A stretch of 64,000 bases of DNA from Paraphoma chrysanthemicola (lineage: Eukaryota > Ascomycota > Dothideomycetes > Pleosporales > Phaeosphaeriaceae), in NCBI GenBank assembly GCA_020744225.1, contig JAGMWG010000009.1:496001-560000 (forward strand). Direction: 5' to 3'. This document shows, one piece after another, positions 46,841 through 56,378 of this stretch (position 1 is the stretch's first letter; the number at the start of each line of letters is the position of its first letter). The position numbers were made by a program, and so were the translations under genes. Under the pieces are notes generated by a model. It saw only the letters and a program-made list of their open reading frames with translations. It searched no databases and had not been told where the DNA came from.

Positions 46841-47994
46841 ATGGCACTGCGCGAGCTGCCCTTCCGGACCGCCGCTGCCATTACTAAAGATGTGAGACCC
46901 GTCATACGCGTCGCTCTTCCGCTGTGTCGCCGCCATGCCTCCTCCGAAGCCGTCCGAGAGGTTGAATCGTCGTCGTCGCTCGAGGTCCCCGCGCCACCAG
47001 AAGAGCTCGTCAAGGACTACGACCCGGTAGCGCGGAGTAGATTGCGGCGGAGAGGGAACAAGCAGCTGCCACCGAGCAGGTACGGGCGCTCAATTGCACA
47101 TCATATGACACCCGCTAAGACATGCCAGATACCAGTACCGCTCGCCCAAGTACTACCGCGGCCCCCTACATCCCCATCAGCCGCCGCCAGAGTCAGACCC
47201 GTCATCGCGTCTCTTCCAGCCCGGTCCTTTCAGCCTCCCCCGGCTCGAGCAGACATACCAGAGTACCATTGCCTCCGACCTGCTCGCCCTCACATACCAG
47301 CACTATCCGCCCGGCTACCGCGCCCCTAAGAATGAGCAGCGGTTACGAGAATGGACGGGAGCCTCACCATACTACAAGAACCGACCGCTGCGGGGCCCGC
47401 GAGGCAAGGGTGAGGTGCTGCGCCTGCTGAACGAGCCGCGCACCTTCCGCAACATCCCCAAGATCACCAGGGTGGTGGTGCACTCCATGGTCCCAGAGGC
47501 ACAGGAGAACAGCGGACATTTGCACGTCGCCGGCATGATTCTGCAGGCCATCACAAACGTCCGCGCCGAGTCGCACAAGGCGAGGCATAACGTAGTCGGA
47601 TGGGGCCTGCGTGAGGGACGTTACGTCTCCGTGACGTCTACCATGGAGCACGAGGATGCGCAGCACTTCCTTGCAAAGCTCATTGACGTAGTGCTACCTC
47701 GGATCAAGGAGTGGAGAGGAGTGCCTGGCTCGTCAGGTGATGGCCACGGCAACATACAGTTCGGTCTGACCCCAGACCAGCTTGCCTTATTCCCCGAAAT
47801 CGAGGTCAACTATGATGCGTACGTAGCTGAGAGCAATCGAAACACTGCCTCGAATGCTAACACTTTGCAGATATCCGCCCAAAATGATTCCTGGTTGCCA
47901 CATTTCCATCATAACTGATGCAACAAGCAACAAGGATGCGCGCCTACTACTCCAGGCCATCGGCATCCCATTCTACGGCAAGCTCAACGACTAG
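46841..47994 (+). CDS. MRPL7: mitochondrial large-subunit ribosomal protein uL5m (MRPL7)
   Basis: Exons 46841-47079, 47129-47818 and 47871-47994 give 350 residues. A basic, acid-poor N-terminus suits a mitochondrial targeting peptide. The ribosomal L5 core includes LNEPRTFRNIPKITRVVVHS, an AGMILQAIT helix, EHEDAQHFLAKLIDVVLPRI, QFGLTPDQLALFPEIEVNYD and the ending SNKDARLLLQAIGIPFYG. The two introns (49 and 52 nt) have CGCTAAG and TGCTAAC branch points. The protein sits at the central protuberance of the mitoribosome and contacts rRNA there. Confidence 0.92.
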
Positions 47995-48100
47995 ATAGCC
48001 CCAACTCTGTAATCAACTTTGTACAAAAGCAAGATCATGGACACCCTTCTGCCTACATTGCTTACCTTGTGCAGCAATTGAATATCCTCTCTGATTTCCT

Positions 48101-48742
48101 TTGTCCATGGAGCCACCTGCAGCTTCGTATCTCCTTCATCTGGGATCCAAACAATGCAATTGTGCGAGAACCAACAGTGTTGTCGGAGAGTGCGTCGGCG
48201 ACTTATGCTACACTGACACGCAATGCTATGACCATTCCTGCACCCACCCCTTTAGCGCCTTCAAGAAGTCGACAGAAACCTGGCACGACCATTTCGAACT
48301 GCGCGAAACAAAGGACAGAGGTATAGGCGTATTCACCAAAACAGCTTTCAAGACAGACGACGTGCTGGGCTGGTACGCAGGCGAAGTCCTGTCCAGCGAC
48401 GCATGTGACAACCATGGTGATTATCTCATGGAAATGCCTATTGGTGAAACTCTCTCTTCTCCGCCCGAGAGTCCTTGCACGTCTGCTTCCAAATACGCCC
48501 CTTCATGTCCTTCTCTGTCATCTGAAACTCCTTCCTCGGCTCTGACGCACGAAACTAGCGCAGCTGATATGACAGTCTTTATCGATGCCAGCAGAGGCGG
48601 TAATTGGACGCGATTTATTAATCACTCTTGCAAGCCGTATACGGAATTTCGCATGCTGAGAGTGAGTGCTGTGAGGATTATGGTTGTTGAGGCGGCTAGA
48701 TATATTTCGGAGGGAGTTATATTTCGGAGGGAGTGGAGTTGA
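48101..48742 (+). CDS. SET-domain protein, C-terminus truncated by a 17-bp duplication
   Basis: The open frame is 213 residues. A Cys-rich N-terminal segment (KQCNCAR...CVGDLCYTDTQCYDHSC) resembles the AWS/pre-SET zinc region. The SET core shows RGIGVFTKTAFKTDDVLGWY and FIDASRGGNWTRFINHSCKP, the substrate and cofactor core NHSC. The expected ELTVDYG end of SET is missing in this frame. At 48703-48736 a 17-bp unit is present twice in exact tandem, which shifts the frame and gives an early stop at 48740. With one unit, the frame would continue through VELTVDYG and a Cys-rich post-SET-like stretch to a stop at 48853-48855. Lysine methyltransferase activity is expected of the family; this copy is probably defective unless the duplication is an assembly error. 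Confidence 0.75.
   Translation: MSMEPPAASYLLHLGSKQCNCARTNSVVGECVGDLCYTDTQCYDHSCTHPFSAFKKSTETWHDHFELRETKDRGIGVFTKTAFKTDDVLGWYAGEVLSSDACDNHGDYLMEMPIGETLSSPPESPCTSASKYAPSCPSLSSETPSSALTHETSAADMTVFIDASRGGNWTRFINHSCKPYTEFRMLRVSAVRIMVVEAARYISEGVIFRREWS
48703..48736. repeat. exact 17-bp tandem duplication inside the SET gene
   Basis: The unit TATATTTCGGAGGGAGT occurs at 48703-48719 and again at 48720-48736. Seventeen is not a multiple of three, so the second copy changes the reading frame. Confidence 0.95.
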
Positions 48743-49213
48743 CGGTGGATTATGGCAGGTGTTATTACGGGGTGGGTACGAGGAGAAGGTGTAGGTGCAG
48801 CGTGAGGGGATGCGTGAGCGCGAGAAGACGGCGAAGGTTGATATGGAGTGAGTAGGGAACGTGGAGATAAGCCCTCAAAGATTCATGATAGTGGAAGCAT
48901 GCAATGTTGGCAATGCTCTGGGAAGACTAGTTGGTGGTGCAGAAGATGATTGGGGTTTTTACACGACCATGAGAGCGCTGCCGAGGTGAAAAATGTACGA
49001 TACACGCAATCGTGAAGCAGAAAATCTGAATTATACAGGACAAGACCAATGCGATATCTCTTCATAATCGACTGTCATTACAGCACGTTCAAAACGTCGT
49101 CAACAGCCAATGACGTCAAGACTTTGGTAAAGAAGTACTTCACTACACCCATTCAACAAACATCAAGCCTCACATTGAACCTTTCATCCATACTCACCAT
49201 ATCTCCCTCTGCA
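48743..49213. other. intergenic region including lost SET-gene tail
   Basis: The first ~110 bp are the former 3' coding end of the SET gene (Cys/Arg-rich, to 48855). The rest is the promoter and leader of the caleosin-like gene. Confidence 0.5.
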
Positions 49214-49789
49214 ATGTCTCGCCAAAGCTACACCGCATTCCAACGCCACCTCACCTTCTTCTCCACCTCAACAACACCACCACGCCTCACCATCCTCTCC
49301 AGCCTGCGCGCCTCCCTTTCTCTCGGTCTCGACTTCCCCGTCGCCCTACTCCTAAGTATTTCGCTACGCCTCCTCTACACACCTTACCCGCGCGTCTTCT
49401 CAGCCATCAATATCGAGCGCATACCGCGGTTCTGGCACAGGACTCAACTGGAACATGCCAAGATCCCGCAACAAACTTACACATGCTCTGAACTTCTGGC
49501 GCTCCTGAAACGCAACGACGAAAGCAAATTCGGATGGTTAAAGCACAAGCTCGACCAGGGACATGTCGTAGGTTTCTGGGCCATGGCAGCAGACGCAAAA
49601 AATCATAGAGTCAGGAGCGAGGATGTGCAGCGCTTTCAATCCGGCGAGTGGGAAGCAGATGTAGCGAAGCGGAGGAAGGGACGAGGCGATGTAGTACCGC
49701 TTTGGAGGGGCGGGCCAGCGTGGGTTGCGGGGCATAGTTGGGCTGTAAGGAGGGTGTTTGAGGTAAGAGTTTATTCGGCGAAAGATTGA
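49214..49789 (+). CDS. caleosin-like protein with degenerate EF-hand
   Basis: A single exon of 191 residues from ATG 49214; the frame is open upstream to 49049, but those residues look like leader. The order of segments follows caleosins/peroxygenases: FQRHLTFF, then a loop where the calcium-binding EF-hand should be, then a long hydrophobic hairpin (LDFPVALLLSISLRLLYTPYPR), the INIERIPRFWHRTQ segment, TCSELLALLKRND, FGWLKHKLDQG and RSEDVQRFQSGEW. The EF-hand loop here (STSTTPPRLTI) lacks the acidic ligands. The His of the second conserved block (RFWHRT) remains, as expected for a haem ligand. Caleosins sit on lipid droplets or ER and can be haem peroxygenases. Assignment by eye is moderate. 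Confidence 0.5.
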   Translation: MSRQSYTAFQRHLTFFSTSTTPPRLTILSSLRASLSLGLDFPVALLLSISLRLLYTPYPRVFSAINIERIPRFWHRTQLEHAKIPQQTYTCSELLALLKRNDESKFGWLKHKLDQGHVVGFWAMAADAKNHRVRSEDVQRFQSGEWEADVAKRRKGRGDVVPLWRGGPAWVAGHSWAVRRVFEVRVYSAKD

Positions 49790-50296
49790 GGTGTGATTGA
49801 ATGCCATGAGATTCCTGCAGCATCGGACATGAGGCGTTGGTGCGCTTTGGAAAGCTGCATATCTCTTATCAACTCCTGGGCCAGGCCAGGCTGCTTACCA
49901 CATAGCTTTTGTGACTGATAGTGGATTTGAAAGTGGTTGTGGATCGGATGGTGGATAATTGCTTATCAGATCTTTTCTGGTCGAAAGACCGAAGCTTGGG
50001 TCGGAATGTGGCGCAACAGTTCCGCGCTCACGTAAAACTGATCTAAGGGTCTGTTGGTCCTTGCCATCGGAAGCTCTGAACGGGATCCACACTTTTGCCC
50101 ATGACGCGTTTTGGCCATGAACAAAATGTCGTCGCAATCTTGCTGCAGTCTTCGCTGCTCTCGACGCAAGGGGAAATGCGGGATTGAGCTTTTTTTTTCT
50201 TGCATACTCACGGCGCATTGAAGAGGAGGTACTTTTATTGGAAGCGCGCATTTAATCACAAGGACGCCTCTCAAAACGTTCACTAACGTTCACGCC
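49790..50296. other. intergenic region
   Basis: 3' flank of the caleosin-like gene and promoter of the MFS transporter. No gene seen. Confidence 0.5.
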
Positions 50297-52088
50297 ATGG
50301 ACCCCTCCACCAATTCCTCCGTCTCGTCGAAGAACGAGGACTCGATTTCTCTCGAAAAGCCATCACGACAAGCAAATACTAACCTCGCCCGCCATCCAAC
50401 ATACGAGGACGTCCAACTCCCACCTACCACTTCCCCCACCCACCAACAACACAACCTCGACCTAGCTCGCACCAAGTCGATCGCAGAAACCTTCTCTCCC
50501 CTTCGTGAATTTCTCTTCGTCACACTCCTTTGCTCCGCACAGTTTGTCACCCAAGTCGCTCTCCTCAACACCCTCAACATCCTCCACATCATCGGGCCCG
50601 CACTCGGCATCACATCCCCTGGCGTCCTATCATGGCTGATCGCAGGCTACTCGTTGACCGTCGGGACATTTATTCTACTGTCTGGCCGCTGCGGTGATTT
50701 GTTCGGGTACAAGCCAATGCTCATCATCGGGTTCGCGTGGTTCGCGATTTGGAACGTGGTTGCAGGGTGTAGTGTGTATGTGGACGGGAATGGTGGACAA
50801 GTGCTTTTCATCTTCGCGAGGGTGCTTGGCGGGATTGGGCCGGCGCTGTTGTTGCCGAATGCACTGGGGTTGTTGGGCGCGACGTATCGGAACGGGAGGA
50901 AGAAGGACATGGTGTTTTCGCTATTTGGAGCGTGTGCGCCTGGTAAGTCCGAACGACCCATTGAGACATGATTGGTGTGCTGATTCAATTGTGCTAGGCG
51001 GCGCCGTTGTAGGTGGAACGGCCTCCGGCCTATGGTCGTTGATTTGGTGGCCATGGTCGTTTTGGTCGTTTGGAATAACACTGGCTATCCTCGCGATACT
51101 CTCTGCAATTATACTCCCATCGGTACCTCTGAGTCCAGAAGTCCGCGGCCTTTCGCACAGGGAGAGAGTTTCCGAACTTGATCTCCTCGGCGCCACGGTC
51201 GGCATCACTGCCATGATCCTGTTCAACTTCGCGTGGAATCAAGCGCCAGGCTTCGGCTGGGAACAACCATACGTTTACGTTCTGCTAATCATCGGCATCC
51301 TTCTTTTCCCAGTGTTTTTCTATATTGAGCTCAAAGTCGCAAAGAAACCACTGCTTCCTTTCGACGCGCTGAGCACGGATGTGAGCTTCGTACTCATCTG
51401 TGAGGCCTGCGGATGGGCATCCTTCGGTAGGTCATCATCTCACATCTCATGTACATTTACGGTTCGCTAACCATCCACTCCAGGAATCTGGGTCTACTAC
51501 TTCGTTCAAATCCTGCAAGAAATGCGCGGCAACTCGCCCCTCCTTAGCATGGCACAGCTCAGTCCCGTCGCGGCAATGGGCTTCATCGCAGCCATTACCA
51601 CCGGCAAAGTCATCTCGCGCATCGGCCCAGGTTGGGTGATGCTCATCTCCATGCTCGCATTTCTCACTGGCTCGATCCTGACGGCGACTATGCCTGTCGA
51701 TCAACTGTATTGGAAACAAGCCTTTGTCGTCACGCTGATCATCCCTTGGGGCATGGACATGAGCTTCCCAGCCGGCACGCTGATAATGAGTGATGCGGTG
51801 GAGAAGAGACATCAGGGTATGGCAGCGTCACTGGTCAATACGGTGGTGAATTACAGTATCAGTATTGGCGTGGGCATCGTAGGGACGGTGGATTTACAGG
51901 TCAATCGCGGGGGTACGACCAAGCAAGACGAACTAAGAGGCTACAGAGGAGCCATGTACATGGGCATCGGATTGAGCGGGCTCGGAGTGTTCACGAGTTT
52001 GTTATTCTTGGGGAAAATGCATTTGAGGGAGAGGAAGGCTGCGAGGATGCAGCGGACGGAGAAGACAGAAGGTCATGTTGAAGCATAG
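50297..52088 (+). CDS. MFS drug:H+ antiporter-2 (DHA2) transporter
   Basis: Exons 50297-50942, 50998-51426 and 51484-52088 (introns of 55 and 57 nt) give 559 residues. A ~70-residue Ser/Thr-rich cytosolic N-terminus precedes about 14 hydrophobic segments. Motifs are WLIAGYSLTVGTFILLSGRC with GDLFGYKPM (MFS motif A), FARVLGGIGPALLLPNALGL (motif C type) and, after splice 1, APGGAVVGGT. An aromatic WWPWSFW loop follows. The order fits the DHA2 group, including yeast Atr1-like exporters of drugs and borate. Substrate unknown. Confidence 0.88.
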
Positions 52089-52204
52089 GATGTTGCGCAA
52101 ATATAATCACTAGTACAAGAGTCTATCTTGTAGGCTTGCCGGCAGAATTATGATCACGCAACAATATTGGGATTAATTCTTGCGCTGGGTCATGACATTG
52201 TCCG

Positions 52205-52233
52205 CTCTTCGGCGCTAGAAATTGCGGTGCACG
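52205..52233. repeat. left copy of a 29-bp direct repeat flanking the transposon
   Basis: Shares 27 of 29 bases with 54439-54467; both differences are transitions (C/T and G/A). It lies outside the transposon ends. Confidence 0.75.
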
Positions 52234-52272
52234 AACATCTGGGTCGTATCTGAGCGCACGACTCGCTTGTTA

Positions 52273-52316
52273 ACGTAAGCGTCGGCGATCCGCCCACCTC
52301 GGTGATCCGCCCGCCC
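52273..52316. repeat. left terminal inverted repeat
   Basis: Pairs with 54370-54413 on the other strand, with two mismatches in 44 bases, near its inner end. Confidence 0.9.
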
Positions 52317-54258
52317 AAACATCACAACGCGAAACTTACACCAACTTCAACACGCAATAACTCTACTAATATAGCTCTAATTAATAAAGCGATTGCAGAA
52401 ATTAAATCCTATAAATTAGGAGAAGACCTTTTGTACACAGAAGTTGCCGCTAAGTACAACGTATCAAGGACTACACTGTCGCGAAGATGCAGAGGTGTTC
52501 AAGGGTCAATACAAGCCCAGGAAATCAAGAAGCAGAAACTTAGCCTACAACAAGAGCTGGAGCTTATAGAGTATATTAATAAACTTACTAGCTAAGGGCT
52601 TTAACCTACAAGATTAATAGTGCAAAATTTTGCAGCTTAGGTGGCCAAGGATCATGTGGGAGATGGGTAGGTAACGCGATTTTTGCACAGAAACAAGAAC
52701 TATCTCACCTCGCGATAGACGACGGGCATGGACGCTATACGCCACAAAGCTGATTCTAAAGCAAAGTATAAGCTATACTTTAATCTCCTTGCCAATAAGA
52801 TCAGCCAGTACAACGTGCTGCCTAAGGATACCTACAATATAGATAAAAAGGGCTTTATAATAGGAGTAATAGGCAGAAGCAAGAGGATCTTTAGTAAGAC
52901 GAGATAGGAGTCAAAAGAGGTTAGGGCATCGCTCTAAGATGGCTCACGTGAGTAGATAACGCTGCTGGCAGTGATCAGCGCGGACGGCAGCCATCTTACC
53001 CCTAGCATCATCTTTGAGTTAAAAAAGAGCGCTATACAAAGCAGCTAGGTAGACGTAATCAAGGTGGCAAAGCACGACGTCTTTGTCACCTTATCTCCCT
53101 CTAGCTAGACGAACAACGACATAGGATTGGCCTAGCTTAAGCAGGTTTTTAACCGCCAAACAAAGCACAAAGCGCAACGTCGATAGCAGCTGCTAATTGT
53201 AGACGGCCACGGCAGCTATATAACTATAGATTTCTTAGAATTTTGTAATAAAAACAGGATCCTTGTAGCTGTATATCCCCCTTATTCAACTTACACGCTC
53301 TAGCCACTCAATGTAGTAATGTTTAAGCCTCTTTCATCTGCCTACAAGCATAAGCTTACTCAGCACCTCTAGCTTAGCCAGAGGCTGATCGCAGTTAAAA
53401 AGAGCGATTTCTTCCTCTTGTTCTAGCGCGCGTAGGTGAAATCGTTCACTCAGGGGCTTATTTTGAAGTCCTTTCAAGCCACTAGGGTAGTGCCTTTAGA
53501 TCTAGTAGTTATACTCAAAAGATTTCACCTAAAGACGCCAAAAGAAGCTACAACTCTAAAAAGTTCTCCTATCCTTACTAAGATTAACTAGAGAAAGATA
53601 AGATTACTCGTGGAGAACGCCGTTAAAGATAAGGCTGAGAAGATAGGTAAAAAGATTACGCTTTCCCTCCATTATCTACAGGTACAAAACCAGCTTCTTA
53701 AGAAAGAAAACTAGGGCTTAAGGCACGCGCTCAACACTAAAAAGAAGCACAAAAAGAAGAGTAATACTCTTAATCTTTAGTAGCGTAAGAAGTACTACGG
53801 TAGTGCAGTTTTCTAGAGTCCTTCTAAGCTCTGCGAAGCTTAGTTCTGTAAGCGCGTAAGAGCACGTAAAGAAGAGCAGGAAAAACTCTAAAAATCTGAG
53901 AGAAGGCACATAAAAGAGCAAGCTGCCTTACTTAAAAAGATCGAGTAAGAGAAGGCAAAGGTTAAGCGTGAAAGAAAGAAAAAGGAGCAGGAGAAGAAGA
54001 GAGAAAGGAAGGCTGCAGAGCGCGCTAAACTTTAGCGTAAGAAACAGCAGGAAAAAGAAGCTGCAACTACTTAAAAAGCTCTACAATTATTCTAAAAGAG
54101 TAAGAGAGCAGCTTTACAAAGTATTAAGCCTCCAGCAAAGCGTAGGCGTAGTGCGCAGCCTGCTGAAGGTGGTGCTGGTAGTGGGGATCCTGCACCCAGC
54201 CCTCCACCCAAACTCAACTTCCGCGGCCAGAAAATTAACCTTCTGAAGAAATTCAAAT
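52302..54258 (+). pseudogene. Fot1/pogo transposase pseudogene
   Basis: The first 97 codons (52302-52592) are open and carry the psq/CENP-B-type helix-turn-helix. After that, in-frame TAG and TAA stops recur through the DDE domain while the frame itself is largely kept. Decay is therefore by point mutation and not by deletion. The tail is rich in KEQEKKRERK-type charged sequence, followed by PPAKRRRSAQPAEGG and a Pro-rich end. Confidence 0.85.
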
Positions 54259-54369
54259 AGGCCAAATTAATTGCAAGCATCTAATTACTACTCTACTACA
54301 AAATCTCGTGATAATAGCTGTTGTGGGTAATTATATAACCTCATGTTTGCGGAGGCTGGATGGGTGGCT

Positions 54370-54413
54370 GGGTGGGCGCATCACCGAGGTGGGCGGATCG
54401 CCGACGCTTACGT
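54370..54413. repeat. right terminal inverted repeat
   Basis: Reverse complement of the left repeat; followed by TA at 54414-54415. Confidence 0.9.
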
Positions 54414-54438
54414 TACCGCAGAGCCGCAACATCCACGT

Positions 54439-54467
54439 CTCTTTGGCGCTAGAAATTGCAGTGCACG
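54439..54467. repeat. right copy of a 29-bp direct repeat flanking the transposon
   Basis: Same orientation as 52205-52233, 27 of 29 bases identical. It lies 24 bp beyond the right TA. Confidence 0.75.
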
Positions 54468-54709
54468 GCGGCATGCCAAATGAATCGTCTTACCCCACAG
54501 AGCCGCGTCAATGGCGTCCATCCCAAAGTCCCTAACGCTACCTATGTAGCGGTCGCAATGCAGCTACATTTGCACGAATACCACCAAAACCAGCATTCAA
54601 ACTCGCACTCCCTAGCTACGCTTCCATCACTATACGTTTTGAACACTCTCAGAGCCAAGACTCCTCTCTCACCGCAATCCATCCCCGCTCATCCGATCAT
54701 TCCGCGCTT

Positions 54710-55826
54710 TTACCTACCCGGCGCCCTCCCAATGCCCTCCAAATCTTTCTTTCTCGCACCCGTCTCCCTCACTAGCCATTCCTTCACCACCTGAAACGAA
54801 TACCAATCATCATCAGCTTCCACAACATCTCTCCCATGCCTCTTATCCCGACTCCATCCATCCGCACCTCCATTCAAGTCATACACGGCGCCAAAATGGT
54901 TCGCGCTATCGAAATCCCCAATTACGAAAATCAGATTCGATTTGATGTCATGTCGACGAAGATATTGTCAGGCTTAATATCACAATGCGCAATTCCCAAC
55001 CGATGAAATTGCTCAATCCCCCTCGCCACATCCCGCAAACACTTCTTCGCATCGAATCTCTTTTTCTCGTCAACCATGTCCCATAATGTGCATGTGTACT
55101 TTTTGAACACGACGCTAATCACGCGCTCTCGATCAAGTGGGATATGACCTTTTTCCCCCGGAATTCGAAATCTAGTTCCGTGTCGCTCATCACACCCCTA
55201 TATACTGCGACGTTTGGGTGTGGATTTGCGCGCAGGAGTTCGCATGTGTTGATTTCGCATGTGTTGATTTCGCGTCCTGTTATGCGTGCCGTAAGAGTGT
55301 CTTGAATACCTTTGAGATTGCCGTATTCTTTGGATATCTGCAGCGGGCATTGATGCTTCTTGTAAAAGGCGTGCGAGAATTCGCCGGGCTGGCGCGAGTA
55401 GCGAGTGTATACGGGTTTCATGAGCGGGTACAAATTCGCGGGGTTTACTCTTGTTGGCGGGATCTGAGTTTCGGAGGAAGTCCATGTTGCTGGGTCAGTT
55501 GTTTCGAGGCGGGATTTTGAAAGGTTGCCTTTTCTTGCGGCGATGTATAGTGTGGAATCTTGGATGGCGAGAACCCAAGTTTTGGCGATCGGTATCTTGT
55601 TTGCGTCGGTTACGGCGTGTTTGACGATGCGCATGTGTGGAATAAGACGTAGATCCGGGTAAGCGACTCTGAGATTGTCGAGTATAGACCTATTATCTGA
55701 GAGAAAGGTCCTGCCTTCTTTGATGAAGTTTTTGCCATCGTCGATGAAGTCGTTGCCGATTACTTTGGCGAGTTTCCGGAAGCCCATTTCAAGAGGCAGG
55801 ATCTGATCTGCTTTTGTGCTGTTCAA
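54710..55826 (-). pseudogene. kinase-like paralogue 1, broken by two frameshifts
   Basis: From ATG 55826 the first 235 codons read an N-terminal domain ending with INTCELLRANPHPNVAVYRGV, the family-typical alphaC-region segment. The frame is lost near 55150, in a G5-A5 homopolymer, and goes on one base shifted as VISVVFKKYTCTLWDMV to the catalytic loop HCDIKPDN. It is lost again near 54943, and the third frame gives IFVIGDFDSAN (a DFD in place of DFG) and DDWYSFQVVKEWL to a stop at 54710-54712. The paralogue at 56379-57356 shows the same order in one open frame. It lies next to the transposon. Sequencing error in the homopolymer could explain the first break but hardly both. Confidence 0.75.
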
Positions 55827-56378
55827 TGGGGGTAGGCGGCTATAGGGGCATGTTTGATTACCTTGTTAGATTAGAAAGAGGAACGATGCAGGTTTGGTGT
55901 GAAACAACAATCTCTAATGGTGTCAGAACTTTTCTTCACCGGCGCTTCAACAGCTGAGGTGCGTTGTTTGATGTACGGATACTATTGATCATTGGTGATT
56001 AGCAATAGACGACGCAAGTAGTTAGTTTTAGGGAGACGCCCCGTAAGAGCAGCATGTTAATGGCACTTCGCAGCAGTGGACAGGCCTTTCGCGATCATTC
56101 CAGGGTGATCATGTCACTGATACTCATAAGGCATTCAATTGCTTGGAATAGAATCTACGACGATCCGATGTTTGACAGGAGAGCATGTCTTATATCACTC
56201 TTGTCCGGGTACCTCATAACTGCAAGGAAAGGCAGGCGTCGTTCCCCAACCGAATGTCTCAACTGAGCATTCTACTTACACAATGCCATAGAGACATCTC
56301 TAACAGAAAACATTTCATCGTTCTTCCCCTTAATAGTTGTTCTCAATCAATCGCCAGTACCACAGCAACTCAGCCGTG
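55827..56378. other. divergent intergenic region between kinase paralogues
   Basis: Upstream regions of paralogues 1 (minus) and 2 (plus). No other gene seen. Confidence 0.45.

Larger units (their letters stand above)
52273..54413 (+). mobile_element. Fot1/pogo-like (Tc1/mariner superfamily) DNA transposon, RIP-degraded
   Basis: Terminal inverted repeats of about 44 bp start ACGTAAGCGTCGGCGATCCG at the left end, and the reverse complement of the same sequence ends at 54413. TA dinucleotides at 52271-52272 and 54414-54415 are the target-site duplication. Inside, a transposase frame begins at 52302 with a helix-turn-helix (EVAAKYNVSRTTLSRR), matching the CENP-B/Tc5-type DNA-binding head. A DDE core is still readable (LLIVDGHGSY, VAVYPPYSTYTL, PLNVVMFKPLSSAY), as is a Lys/Glu-rich tail ending near 54258. 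Many in-frame TAG and TAA codons stand where Gln or Trp is expected. That is the result of C-to-T change in CA context (and its complement), the mark of repeat-induced point mutation. The element is structurally complete but has no intact protein. Confidence 0.92.

Noticed and set aside
50694..51470. 258-codon frame crossing the first intron of the DHA2 transporter
   Set aside because: Only its second half matches transporter sequence; the first half is an out-of-frame shadow of exon 1, and a GTAAGT...CTAG intron joins the true frames.
52205..54467. 29-bp flanking repeats considered as LTRs or the target-site duplication
   Set aside because: Too short for LTRs, lying outside clear inverted repeats, and the TA duplication already fits the Fot1/pogo mechanism.
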